Positions 55,463 through 64,000 of a stretch of DNA of 64,000 nt are shown piece after piece. Position 1 is the stretch's first letter. Each line of letters starts with the position of its first letter. The notes under the pieces are model-generated. The model saw nothing but the letters and a program-made list of their open reading frames with translations, ran no database searches and was not told the DNA's origin. The translations under genes were made by a program, and so were the position numbers. Origin of the DNA: Nectonema munidae (lineage: Eukaryota; Nematomorpha; Nectonematoida; Nectonematidae); contig JAUIRK010000858.1 in NCBI GenBank assembly GCA_030549495.1, positions 74,501 to 138,500 of the forward strand, read 5' to 3'.

Positions 55463-56581
55463 ATTTGTGGAATAATAAATGGGGTTGCCTTCTCTTCAAC
55501 AAAACACTTCCACGTAATCGATTTATGGAAATTATGAGATTTCTTCGTTTCGACATAAAATCCAAAAGAAAAACAAACTTGGTGAATGACAAATTTTGCC
55601 TAGTTTCTTCTATTTGGCACCCATTTATTGAAAATTGCCAAAAAGTGTATGTTCCTTCTTTCAGTTTGACCGTTGATGAGCACCTTTTGCCATGCAAAGC
55701 AAGATGAAAAATTTTGCAATATATGGCTAATAAGCCAGATAAATTTGGACTGAAATTTTGGGTGCTTGTTGACGTTGAATCTAAATATTCGTTCAATGCA
55801 ATTCCATACTTGGGAAAAATTGAAGAAAGAACTAAAAACATGAGTGTACCTACCATCAGTGTAGTTTTGAAACTAATGACACCTCTTTTCAAAAAAGGTT
55901 ATAACGTGACATGCAATAACTTTTTTACTTCTTTAGAGTTATACATAGAACTTGAGAAACAAAAGTGTAGTTTAGTCGGCACTATTCGACAAAATAGAAG
56001 AGAAATGCCAGAAAGATTGAAGCAAGTGAGGGCTCTTCATGAAACTGTAGTAGTCAAATCTACAGAGAAGCCAACCGTTACTCTCACATCTTATCAATGT
56101 AAAAAGACAAAATCAGTGATCATGTTAAGTACACTCCATTCTTGCGTGCACATTCCTTCAGAAAACATTCATAAGAAAAAAGCATATTCAATACCTTTTT
56201 ATAATAAAAATAAAGTGGGAGTTGACGTGTTAGACCAAATCGCTAAACAGTACTCCACTAAAGCATGTAGTAGGCGCTGGCACATGCACATTTTTTACAA
56301 CATTCTTGACCTGGCTCTTATAAAGAGTTGGATCATTTATAAAGATGTTTGCAAATCATCAATGAGCAGAAGAGACTATATTCGAAAGGTTTGCAGAAGA
56401 ACTTTGTGGAAGTTCTTCATCAGAAGAACCTTGTTCAGAAAAGAGAACAAAAAATGAAAAAAATACAGAACGTAAAAAGTGTGCAAGTTCTGGGTGCAGA
56501 AATAGAACAAAAGAAGTATGCGGCAAGTGTGGAAAGACGGTTTGTGGAATTTGTGCCTTGAGACTTTGTCAAGATTGTTAA
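55463..56581 (+). pseudogene. piggyBac transposase, 5'-truncated, otherwise well preserved
   Basis: Begins inside the DDE_Tnp_1_7 domain (LWNNKWGCLLFNKTLPRNRF, MEIMRFLRFD). TVDEHLLPCKAR holds the first catalytic Asp; an in-frame TGA at 55706-55708 interrupts, and the same frame continues KILQYMANKPDKFGLKFWVL with the second Asp in VDVES. Then TCNNFFTSLELY, where the usual third Asp (TDNFFTS) is Asn, GTIRQNRREMPERLKQ, NKVGVDVLDQIAKQYSTKA and RRWHMHIFYNILDLALIKSW. After a frame change near 56420-56460 comes the C-terminal cysteine-rich zinc finger KCASSGCRNRTKEVCGKCG, CGICALRLCQDC, stop at 56579. So: missing N-terminus, one stop, one frameshift, one catalytic substitution. Inactive. Confidence 0.9.
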
Positions 56582-56699
56582 AAATGAAGTTTATGATAAT
56601 AAAATTTGTTTATTTCTTCTTTAAAGCAATTATTTTGTTGATCCGTAAAAAAAATAAACCTAAAATTTGAATACATATTGTACTTTAATTCTGCATCAA

Positions 56700-56755
56700 T
56701 TGACCCCCTCTGGTTCTTAGAGGTATAATGCGATTTTTGTCCTTCTAGTGTTAAG
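56700..56755. repeat. Probable right end of the piggyBac
   Basis: Read inward on the minus strand from 56755: TTAACACTAGAAGGAC, a TTAA target site and piggyBac-like terminus about 170 bp after the transposase stop. No left partner was found. Confidence 0.55.
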
Positions 56756-56879
56756 GCTTCAACTTGATTTTCTTCTCAAACGTAACTCACTTTTGCCATT
56801 CACTATAATCTTTATTATTTTATTTTTTTTCCTTTATTCTCTTCATTTTTACCAGTTTTTGACCATTTCTTCGTCTCAA

Positions 56880-57740
56880 TTTGATTTAATTGCTGCAAAG
56901 ACTTTAGTGTTGCAATAAAATTTTTCCCGCTCCTCCTGGTCTTTCAGAAACACAACAAGCACGCAACCAGATGTTCGCAACTTCAATGCAATTCCTTCAC
57001 CTCATTACCTTTTTTTTTTTATCTTTTCTGATATCCTTGGACAATTTTATCCATTAGTTGTTGCCAAAACCTTTGTAGCTTTGTCCACATTATTAAATCA
57101 ATAACCTCGGCAAAAGTGTCAATGGTTTTAAAAAGTCTTCAGTCACTAGGAGTGTTTTTAAACATATGGCTGTAACTAACAGTGTATTAACCTTAGAACT
57201 CATATTATCGATTTCTGTATACAGTAGGTTTTGATTTTTGTCAAGCAAATTCTATTCTTCAAATGCATTGAAGTTGCCTTAAAATTTCTACTCCAGATTT
57301 AGATTGAAATTTCTGATCGAAACATACTAAAAGTGAAGCTCATTAGTTTCTTTTCCCAAAAATCTAATCTTGCATTGCTATTGTTTTCTAACATTTTAGA
57401 GATAGAGCACATATATTCAAGATCCACAAAGTTCTCATCCATATATCCTGGTGATTGCACAACTGATAAATACTCATCATGTGCAAGATGCGCAATAGTG
57501 ATAGGAAAGCGTGTATATTGAAGGATGGAAGAGTGTTGCTATGCATTTTATCTTTATACTAAAATCAATATTACCATGATGATTTTTAGATTCTCTCATT
57601 ATTCCTAGCATAGGATAAGTAGCTCCTCTCTGCCTTAACCAATTTCTAAAGTGAACGACATGAAGAGACGAGGCTTGACTTGAATCATCTGATCTGTATT
57701 TCAAAGTAAATCCCATATACCACACACAATTTGGCACATG
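56880..57740 (-). pseudogene. Decayed coding stretch of unknown origin
   Basis: On the minus strand several coherent peptide blocks run in the same direction: LHVVHFRNWLRQRGATYPML and GIMRESKNHHGNIDF; ITIAHLAHDEYLSVVQSPGY, ENFVDLEYMCSISKMLENNS and NARLDFWEKKLMSF; FAEVIDLIMWTKLQRFWQQL; then LRTSGCVLVVFLKDQEER. Amino-acid composition is that of a real protein, not of translated AT-rich DNA. I do not recognise the family. It could be an old gene, an integrated element of another kind, or a viral fossil; I have no evidence to choose. It looks broken in several places. Confidence 0.4.
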
Positions 57741-57744
57741 TATA

Positions 57745-58545
57745 AAAATCTTAAGTGATCTTCGATTATTTCAAAAATAATGGCCACAAGCATGGTATAA
57801 TGCTCTAAATTCTATTAAAGATTTTCAATTCCCGAAATCCCTACTTTCCTGAAATCGATCTGGCATACTTGTCTCGTTTTTTTTCTCCCATGAAAAAAGC
57901 AAAAAATAATTACAAGCAATTAGGAGTCAGAAAGAAGCAAAAAGGACGATGGTATGGGACGTAAACCGCTTTAATAAAGCATCTATGTTTGCTACAAATT
58001 CACAAAGAGAAAAATAAAATGTTAAGAAGCAAAAATAAGAAAAATTGAGAAAATTTGATCCCGATAATGATTTAAAATCAATGAAAAGAGAAAAAGATCG
58101 ATGATAAAAGAAAACTAAGTATGCGTCTAAAATTAGCAGAAAAAACTGAAGAGAGAAATTAAAATATAAATACTATATATTTTTTTAATTGTTTTATATG
58201 ATTCAATATTAGAACGCGCTTTAGTTTAGGATTAGCAACATTTGTTAAATTTAAAGAAGTTCGCACCATAATGGCTCCCAAAGTATTTCATGTAGGAAAG
58301 TTTGTATATGCCTATCAAAAATCCCATTATTATTTACTAATGCTATTTCCCTTTGAAAAATTCATATTTGCTGTCAATAAATTTGAGAAAAATTATATTT
58401 TTAATCTATTTCATGTAACACATTAAAAGCAAATCGCGAGTGATGTAAGAGAAAATCAATTATAGTGTTCTTAATAACGGCATCATGACCTTGTTTACCT
58501 TTAACTGAAAAATTGAATTTTGGTTGATAGTGTAAAAGTGTACGA
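57745..58545. other. AT-rich spacer, nothing recognised
   Basis: No gene or element ends seen. Confidence 0.4.
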
Positions 58546-58552
58546 GTTAGAG

Positions 58553-59061
58553 CAGTGTTTCCCTAACTTTTTTGAGCCGCGACGCACTCTTTACATAGAA
58601 AAATTCCGCGATACACCACCAGACAAATATTTCATAAAAACTCTTAAATGAAGTATTATAAATAACGACAGTATCCTTGTAATCCATTAAACATTAAGAT
58701 TAAAGCAGCAACAGAGGAAACTGGGCGAACAATCAACAACAACAATAAAATTTCATTCAGCGTGACAAATGAGCTTGCTTTCGAGAACAAATTAAATTCC
58801 ATCGAGGGTCCAAAGATTACAAGCAAACTCGCATTTCATCATCAATTCCGAGAAGTCTTTCTCCCTTTTTGGACTTGATTTCAGTTAATGCTGAACGAAA
58901 ATAGAAAGTTTTCAAAATTTAATAATTGAACCGCGTTAATCGAAATCGTGCTAATTGAGGGATAACTGTATCTTTTTATTATTTCTAAAAAATCTCGCGA
59001 CACACTTGGAAAGTTTTTGCGACACACTACTGTGTCGCGACACACAGTTTGGGAAACACTG
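58553..59061. mobile_element. hAT-type non-autonomous element (509 bp)
   Basis: Flanked by AGTTAGAG (58545-58552) and AGTTAGAA (59062-59069), 7 of 8 identical. The left end is CAGTGTTTCCCTAACTTTTT and the right end, inverted, CAGTGTTTCCCAAACTGTG. Both ends carry CGCGA-containing sub-terminal motifs (GAGCCGCGACGCAC; GTGTCGCGACACAC). No coding sequence. Confidence 0.85.
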
Positions 59062-59069
59062 AGTTAGAA

Positions 59070-60252
59070 AATCTAATGTTTTTAATGTTTGACCAATTTT
59101 GAATTAAAAAATGCTTCTACGGAAAAACGGTGTTCCTTAAATAGGTCCTTTATAGATATTTATTTTTTCGGAATGGGCAAATTACTGAAATTCATGTTCT
59201 CAATTATGTTCAAATTTCTAAAATCTAAACGATAACATTATTTCATAAATCTCAAAATTATCCAAAATCCTAACATGATAAATTTGTTTCAAAAATGTTA
59301 TCTGAATATTAAAAATTTATATGATGTACCCAAAAAATCGATATTTTTTATGGCGTAATATGAAAAAGGTTGGCAGATAATGGAGTGATTAAGACACTCA
59401 CACACTGAGGAGTTTTAAAATCAAGGGTTCCTCCAAAATCATAACTTTGCGTTACGCATATGTTAATTTTGAAATACAGCCTCAATAACAAAAAATAAAA
59501 TATGCAGAGTTCTAAATTTTCTTCCCATTTTCTTAAATGAGCCATTAAGCCATTTTCTTAATTAGTATAGAGAAAATTAAGCTAAAATATGTTTGAAAAA
59601 ATACTAAGAAATTGACAGTTCCCAAGTATTAAGATCGTGAAAGTAGAAGAAGAAAAAGTTTTAAAAGTTTCGCATTGTTTGATTGAAATATCTTGAGAAT
59701 CTTTGATATCCATACAAATCATTCATTATGTAAAATCGGATATTTGAAAAATCAGGAAAAGATTACATTCAATTGAAATGGGACAAATCATAAAATTAGG
59801 TTAAACAAATGAAGTTTTCAATTATTTTGAAAAACATTTCACATCAAATTTATGGAATCTTGCTTTTTAACATGTTTTTTTATTTTTATGTAACATTCTT
59901 TACTTTTCTAATGGAACCCACAAAACGTTCCGCTGATATAAAACAGCACTGACTTTTTGTTTATAGAGAGATTTTGTCGAACAGAAGTTTTGTAGCTAAT
60001 AATAACTTTTTTATAAGTAAATTAAAAAAATTAGCTGTGTTTATAGTTGGTTATTTATTTATATTTGTTAGGTTTATGTTTTAACAAATAGAATATCATA
60101 TAAGTATAATACAAAAGATTCATTACTATAAATACACTGATAAGTTTACTTTCTATATAAATATAAAAAACTATTCATTAGAAAAATATCCTTTTAGCAA
60201 AATTTCTATATCAAATACTCGTTGACGAAAATCCGAATGACATATAAAAACC
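59070..60252. other. AT-rich spacer
   Basis: No gene. 59365-59440 faintly resembles a decayed tRNA with a long variable arm (GGTTGGCAGATAATGGAGTG; AAATCAAGGGTTCC), not strong enough to call. Confidence 0.35.
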
Positions 60253-60260
60253 CTACATAT

Positions 60261-60715
60261 TAGGGTTTGCATAAGTATCGAAAATTAGGAACAGATACCG
60301 ATACCGAAAAAAACTTACAAATCCGGGAAATCCCAGTTCCAAACGGTTCCTTAAGGAGATATATAGACAGCAAAAAGATGCAATGAAATTGACGTTTTTG
60401 ATTTATTATAAACAGATGTACACTTTTTCTTTCTATATCATTATCATTAAAATGGTTCTAGGAGAAAAGTGTGCAAACGACAAAAGTGTGCAGCACAGAA
60501 AAAAAAACTTTTTTATCGTTTGCACACTTTTCTCCGTTTACCATTAAAATGAAATGACAATGAAAAAAAGATTTTATATGAAAGAAGTGCAGTAAAGTTT
60601 TATGCAAAAAATTGCATAGTGAAATAAATCAATTGCAACTAAGTTATTCTCGGAACCGGGAATACTTTCGGTTCCGAGACGGTTCTGAAATTTTCAGAAC
60701 CGGGAGCAAACCCTA
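60261..60715. mobile_element. hAT-type non-autonomous element (455 bp), TAGGG ends
   Basis: CTACATAT (60253-60260) and CTACATAA (60716-60723) flank it. Ends TAGGGTTTGC and, inverted at the right, TAGGGTTTGC, a perfect 10-bp TIR of the Ac/Tam3-like TAGGG class. The right side holds repeated GGTTCCGAGACGGTTC and a GTTCTGAAAATTTCAGAAC-like palindrome; the left side has CGGTTCC and GATACCGATACCG. Non-coding, but it contains a strong hairpin (60461-60535). Confidence 0.8.
60461..60535. repeat. Perfect 20-bp-stem hairpin
   Basis: GGAGAAAAGTGTGCAAACGA at 60461-60480 pairs exactly with 60516-60535 around a 35-nt loop, and weaker pairing (CAAAAG with CTTTTT) continues into the loop. CATTAAAATG occurs on both sides. 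It may be a miniature element nested in the hAT, or a small-RNA hairpin. Confidence 0.7.
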
Positions 60716-60719
60716 CTAC

Positions 60720-61240
60720 ATAACTGAATATTACTTGGAGGAAGGAAGGGTGTTGTTGAACATCGAAGATTTTAAAGCGAACTAATACTAGGATCTGAGC
60801 AAGTATGAATTATTATTATTGTTGTAGATCGTTTTGATAATTTCTTGCTTAAAGTATAAAGCTTGTATTATTATATGATCTAATTATTTGATAAGAAGGT
60901 AGGCACGGAAAATAATGGCACAAACCGGAGGAAAGACGAATCTTTAAATCATTGCAATTTCGATAGCTCTCGCTCGTTTCCCTCCTTTTCTATTTCTCGT
61001 GAGTCTTAGCATCATCTTCACATATTAGTGATTTTTCCCTGATTATAACAACAATTATATAACAATGTGACTTTATGATATTTTGCTGGTGAAGAAATTT
61101 GCAGAATGAAAGATCTTTTAGGATGATTCAAATTATTTTTGTTAGTTAATCTAACTTTAGTGTTAACTATACGACATCTTTTAAAATTATATTTATAAGT
61201 TAAAGTAGTTATTCAGTTTACCTGGCTGAGTTTTTCATTC
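60720..61240. other. Spacer, nothing recognised
   Basis: No gene or element ends seen. Confidence 0.35.
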
Positions 61241-61336
61241 ATTGCACTTTCTTATTTTTTTAACAAATTATGACGAATTTTTTGTTTCATTGCACTTTCT
61301 TATTTTTTTAACAAATTATGACGAATTTTTTGTTTC
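61241..61336 (+). repeat. Perfect 48-bp tandem duplication
   Basis: The 48 bp beginning ATTGCACTTTCTTATTTTTT at 61241 are repeated exactly from 61289. Identity shows it is recent. Confidence 0.85.
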
Positions 61337-61650
61337 ATTAAAAATGTGATTATTTTTTTATGATTATTTTAAATTTGACGTTATCTCTTATGTGTCTTCA
61401 ATATTTATTAAAAATATTAGAAAAGTACATTTTTTGCATTATTATTTACAAAACTATAAAATCTGATTGATATTACGCCTCTAGGACGGATCTATAGAAA
61501 TAAAATAACTCCCGGTAACTCTAACATGAACTTTTAATGAATAACAAAAACACTATGGACAAAATTTTAAGTTTAGCTAATTTTCAACAAATCCACCAAT
61601 AGCTACTTTTGATTGACATGTTTAGAAAATTTCTATCTATTTCTGCACCA
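61300..61650 (+). repeat. Diverged duplicated segment, copy 1
   Basis: Ordered blocks (GACGAATTTTTTGTTTCATT, TTGACGTTAT, TCTTCAATATTTAT, ACATTTTTTGCATTATT, CTTTTAATGAA, CACCAATAGCTACTTTTG) recur in order at 62425-62765 with substitutions and small indels. Inside is GGACGGATCTATAGAAAT, similar to the hAT-end motif GGCGGATCTAGAAAT, so the segment may include an old MITE. Confidence 0.6.
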
Positions 61651-61864
61651 CAACATAAGTCACAAATGTGAATATGAGGCTACGTTCAATGTGAGGTGAC
61701 GTAGGAAGGAGAGAAGGATTTTCGCTATAAGGCAAGAGAAACGTAATTTATATTTTTCGGACAGCAGCTTGAAGAGATAACTTTTCTGGCCTTTCATTTT
61801 TTGCTAAAACTTAAGCATAAAATAGCGCGCTATAATTATTCTACCTTGTAATTCTAGTAAGTTT

Positions 61865-62257
61865 TTGAACATCTTAAAGTTCGCGCATATATTTCCTCTA
61901 TACTCATTATATATGATTTTGTCTAGAAAAAAATTTAATTTTATGTTGTCCCATAGATCCAACAGGCATGAATTGATTTTTTATCATGAAAAAGACGGTA
62001 ATGATCGAAGTATTGATAACTTATTTAATAGAGTAAAGTCGTCATTGGAAATAAATTTCCTTTTTTTCCAATTTACTTTTCCTTCACACATTACTATGAC
62101 TGCCGACTTCTCCTTATCCATCCTGATGAAAAAGAATATAAAACAGTGTTCTTGTGTTTCCGTTGATACTCTAGGGTTTACCTGGTTAAATTATGCTGAA
62201 TTATTTAGTATACAAACAAACGGCTACAGGCTATATTTTCTGAGGAAATCATATTAG
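61865..62257 (+). CDS. Small open frame of unknown function
   Basis: 130 codons beginning with the TTG-initiated frame at 61865; the first ATG in this frame is at about 61913. Composition is closer to a real protein than most frames here (SNRHELIFYHEKDGNDRSID, SCVSVDTLGFTWLNYAELFS). At about 62880-63600 a decayed relative may exist (TNRHRLIGCCEAE; after the hAT insertion, LGDQALFSLENEVYN). The protein family is not recognised, and it could be part of a spliced gene or of an element. Confidence 0.3.
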   Translation: MNILKFAHIFPLYSLYMILSRKKFNFMLSHRSNRHELIFYHEKDGNDRSIDNLFNRVKSSLEINFLFFQFTFPSHITMTADFSLSILMKKNIKQCSCVSVDTLGFTWLNYAELFSIQTNGYRLYFLRKSY

Positions 62258-62424
62258 TAGAAGATAAATAAATTTTGTTTCAATAATGCGGGATAACAAT
62301 CAAAAGATAATTACTTAACTGATTTTAACTGACTTATTTAAAATCTTAAACGGTTCCGGGCGATTATGTGATGAAGCCCATCATTATCTCACCATTCATA
62401 AACTTGATTCACTGAGTTACAAAT

Positions 62425-62765
62425 TTTGACGAATTTTTTATTTCATTATAAATTTTAGTGTTTTTTATGATGTTTGTTGTGCTAATTTTAAAATTGACGT
62501 TATTTTTTCTATCTCTTCAATATTTATAAAAAAATTACAAAAACACATTTTTTGTATTATTGTTACAATACTAAAAAAACCGTGGTTGATAATACGTTCA
62601 CGGGCGGATATAGAAATGAATTAACCGCGATGACATTTTTTTCTAGAATCAACTTTTAATGAACAAGATTCAATATATTTATAAGTTTTTTTCAAGTTTA
62701 GCAAATTTTTAACAAACACACCAACCCCTACTTTTGCTTGACAACTTGCGAAAACTTTTCAGAAC
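62425..62765 (+). repeat. Diverged duplicated segment, copy 2
   Basis: Partner of 61300-61650, offset by about 1.1 kb. The similarity appears to continue weakly downstream (CTCATTATATATGAT at 61902 and 62798). Confidence 0.6.
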
Positions 62766-63166
62766 AGCTTGCAGTTAGCGCATCAGTCCCATCTATACTC
62801 ATTATATATGATAGCAAGATTTTTTCCAAAAATCAAAAGCAAGCAGATGTCCACTTTATGTAGTCTTCTTCTAGTCATAGTAACCAACAGACATAGATTG
62901 ATAGGTTGTTGTGAAGCAGAACAAACAGTCTTGAGACTTTTATAAAAGAATCCATGAGCACCATTGATCGGGAGGATGCTTTAAAACTAATTCTTCAAAT
63001 AAACCTTTTATCGTTGCGCAGACTTAAAAAGTCTGTAACGTGAAAATCTTTTCTGCCATGCTCGGTACTTAAAACTGTTTACATTTCTGGCTGACCAATT
63101 TTATTTTTTCACTTCGGTGCAAAGACTCAACTCCTGTTTTAGTAAGTTTTATAGGATTCACTAGGT

Positions 63167-63551
63167 CAGGGGTCGGCAACCTACGGCACGCGTTTTTCAT
63201 TTACACATAAAGTAAAATAAATTTTTAAACAGTTTTTATAATAGATCTTAAAGTCAATCAAATGTGCTTTTAACTATGCGCCACCATTTTTATTTAGTAT
63301 TGTGCCGATATTGAAGAGTTGGCTAAAGTTATCAAAGAGTCAAGCACTAATTACTGATATAATTTTTTTATTGCTAATTATAATTTTACTTATTATTGTA
63401 TATTTATGTAAATGTTTATATAAAAATTAAATAAATTATAAAATAATTATGCTAATTTTGGTTTGGATAAATATACATATGCGGTTGGCACTCGAGATGA
63501 TTTGAGAAGTGTTAAGTTGGCACGCAGTTAGCGTAATGTTGCAAACCCCTG
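63167..63551. mobile_element. hAT-type non-autonomous element (385 bp) with perfect TSD
   Basis: CACTAGGT at 63159-63166 and 63552-63559 is identical. Left end CAGGGGTCGGCAACCTACGG, right end inverted CAGGGGTTTGCAACATTACG; GGCACGCG and GGCACGCAG lie near the two ends. Non-coding interior, with AT-rich centre. Confidence 0.9.
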
Positions 63552-64000
63552 CACTAGGTGATCAAGCTCTTTTTAGTCTGGAGAATGAAGTTTACAACTT
63601 TTTTCTCTTCTAGTCATCATCTTTTTTTCTTATCAAGTTCAGCGTTGTATTCAAACCTCACAATTGATGTAGGAGTTATGAAGATATTGAGAATGATGTT
63701 AAAATCAATTTTAAGCTTGCATATTCATGTATTATTTAACGAATTTATGAGAACGAATTTTGACGAATTTAAATGAGGTTTCTGTGCTGAATATATGGAA
63801 TTGGCTACTCATCGCTGATCCATATTCATTATGAAGTTACTTATCCTTGTAGAGTTGAATTGCAATAACCAGAGATTACACGAGCAACCGACATTTGATC
63901 TTGGTCTCTGATTTAAACGCAAAAATATTCTTCATATGTGATTCAATATTTAGTAGCACTTAAAATGTATTTTGCCCACTTTGAGCCAATATATTTTTCC

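Noticed and set aside
55332-55892. 186-codon minus-strand frame
   Set aside because: Shadow of the piggyBac transposase on the plus strand.
59365-59440. tRNA-like sequence with long variable arm
   Set aside because: The cloverleaf is incomplete and the B box is only GGGTTCC; too weak to list as an RNA gene.
1-64000. LTR retrotransposons, Polintons or other capsid-bearing elements
   Set aside because: No protease, integrase, YxDD-type LTR reverse transcriptase, or paired LTRs were recognised; all RT motifs seen belong to LINEs.

Overview
The window is non-coding-rich, strongly AT-rich animal DNA from a genome full of transposable elements. Evidence for a metazoan: standard-code reading frames, GT-AG introns (47 to 231 nt), animal-type hAT, piggyBac, Merlin, mariner and Mutator-like transposases, non-LTR retrotransposons, tRNA-derived SINEs, and two 7TM receptor genes. 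I cannot name the species. No conserved housekeeping gene is visible, and no LTR element, CRISPR array or rRNA gene was recognised.

Layout. 1-4.1 kb: broken LINEs, a piggyBac fragment, a SINE, and short hAT-like elements. 4.8-11.0 kb: a Mutator-like element (MULE) with long tandem-repeat TIRs and a near-perfect 9-bp TSD, into which a 2.9-kb hAT (8-bp TSD, broken transposase) has jumped. 11-16.6 kb: MULE-TIR relics, a Merlin relic, a second tRNA-like SINE, a hAT MITE and a comparatively GC-rich broken ZBED5-type hAT gene. 16.8-17.7 kb: intronless 7TM receptor gene 1 (minus strand). 18.7-19.2 kb: two TTAA-flanked MITEs. 19.8-27.2 kb: a 7.4-kb almost perfect palindrome (arms about 3.9 and 3.5 kb, 60-nt spacer). 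27.8-32.7 kb: a 4.9-kb hAT with perfect TSD and TIRs, with a spliced KIAA1586-like transposase on the minus strand and a second ZBED-like hAT nested on the plus strand. 36-38 kb: nested hAT-like elements and two hAT C-terminal remnants. 40-49.5 kb: LINE remnants on both strands, a mariner remnant, a multi-exon gene-like locus at 44.6-45.8 kb with tiny introns, and a piggyBac remnant. 51.7-52.6 kb: 7TM receptor gene 2, a paralogue of gene 1. 53-64 kb: several short hAT elements with clean TSDs, a SINE, a better-preserved piggyBac transposase, an unrecognised decayed coding stretch, and a diverged duplication.

The only plausible host protein genes are the two 7TM receptors and perhaps the 44.6-45.8 kb locus. 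The two receptors share TM2, the TM3 end, the second extracellular loop (C-[IL]-N-P) and TM5/TM6 prolines, but lack the DRY and NPxxY motifs of ordinary rhodopsin-class receptors. They look like members of a fast-evolving lineage-specific chemoreceptor-like family; that role is inference. The strongest structural novelties are the palindrome, the MULE with array-type TIRs, and the consistent placement of long G/C runs just inside hAT termini.
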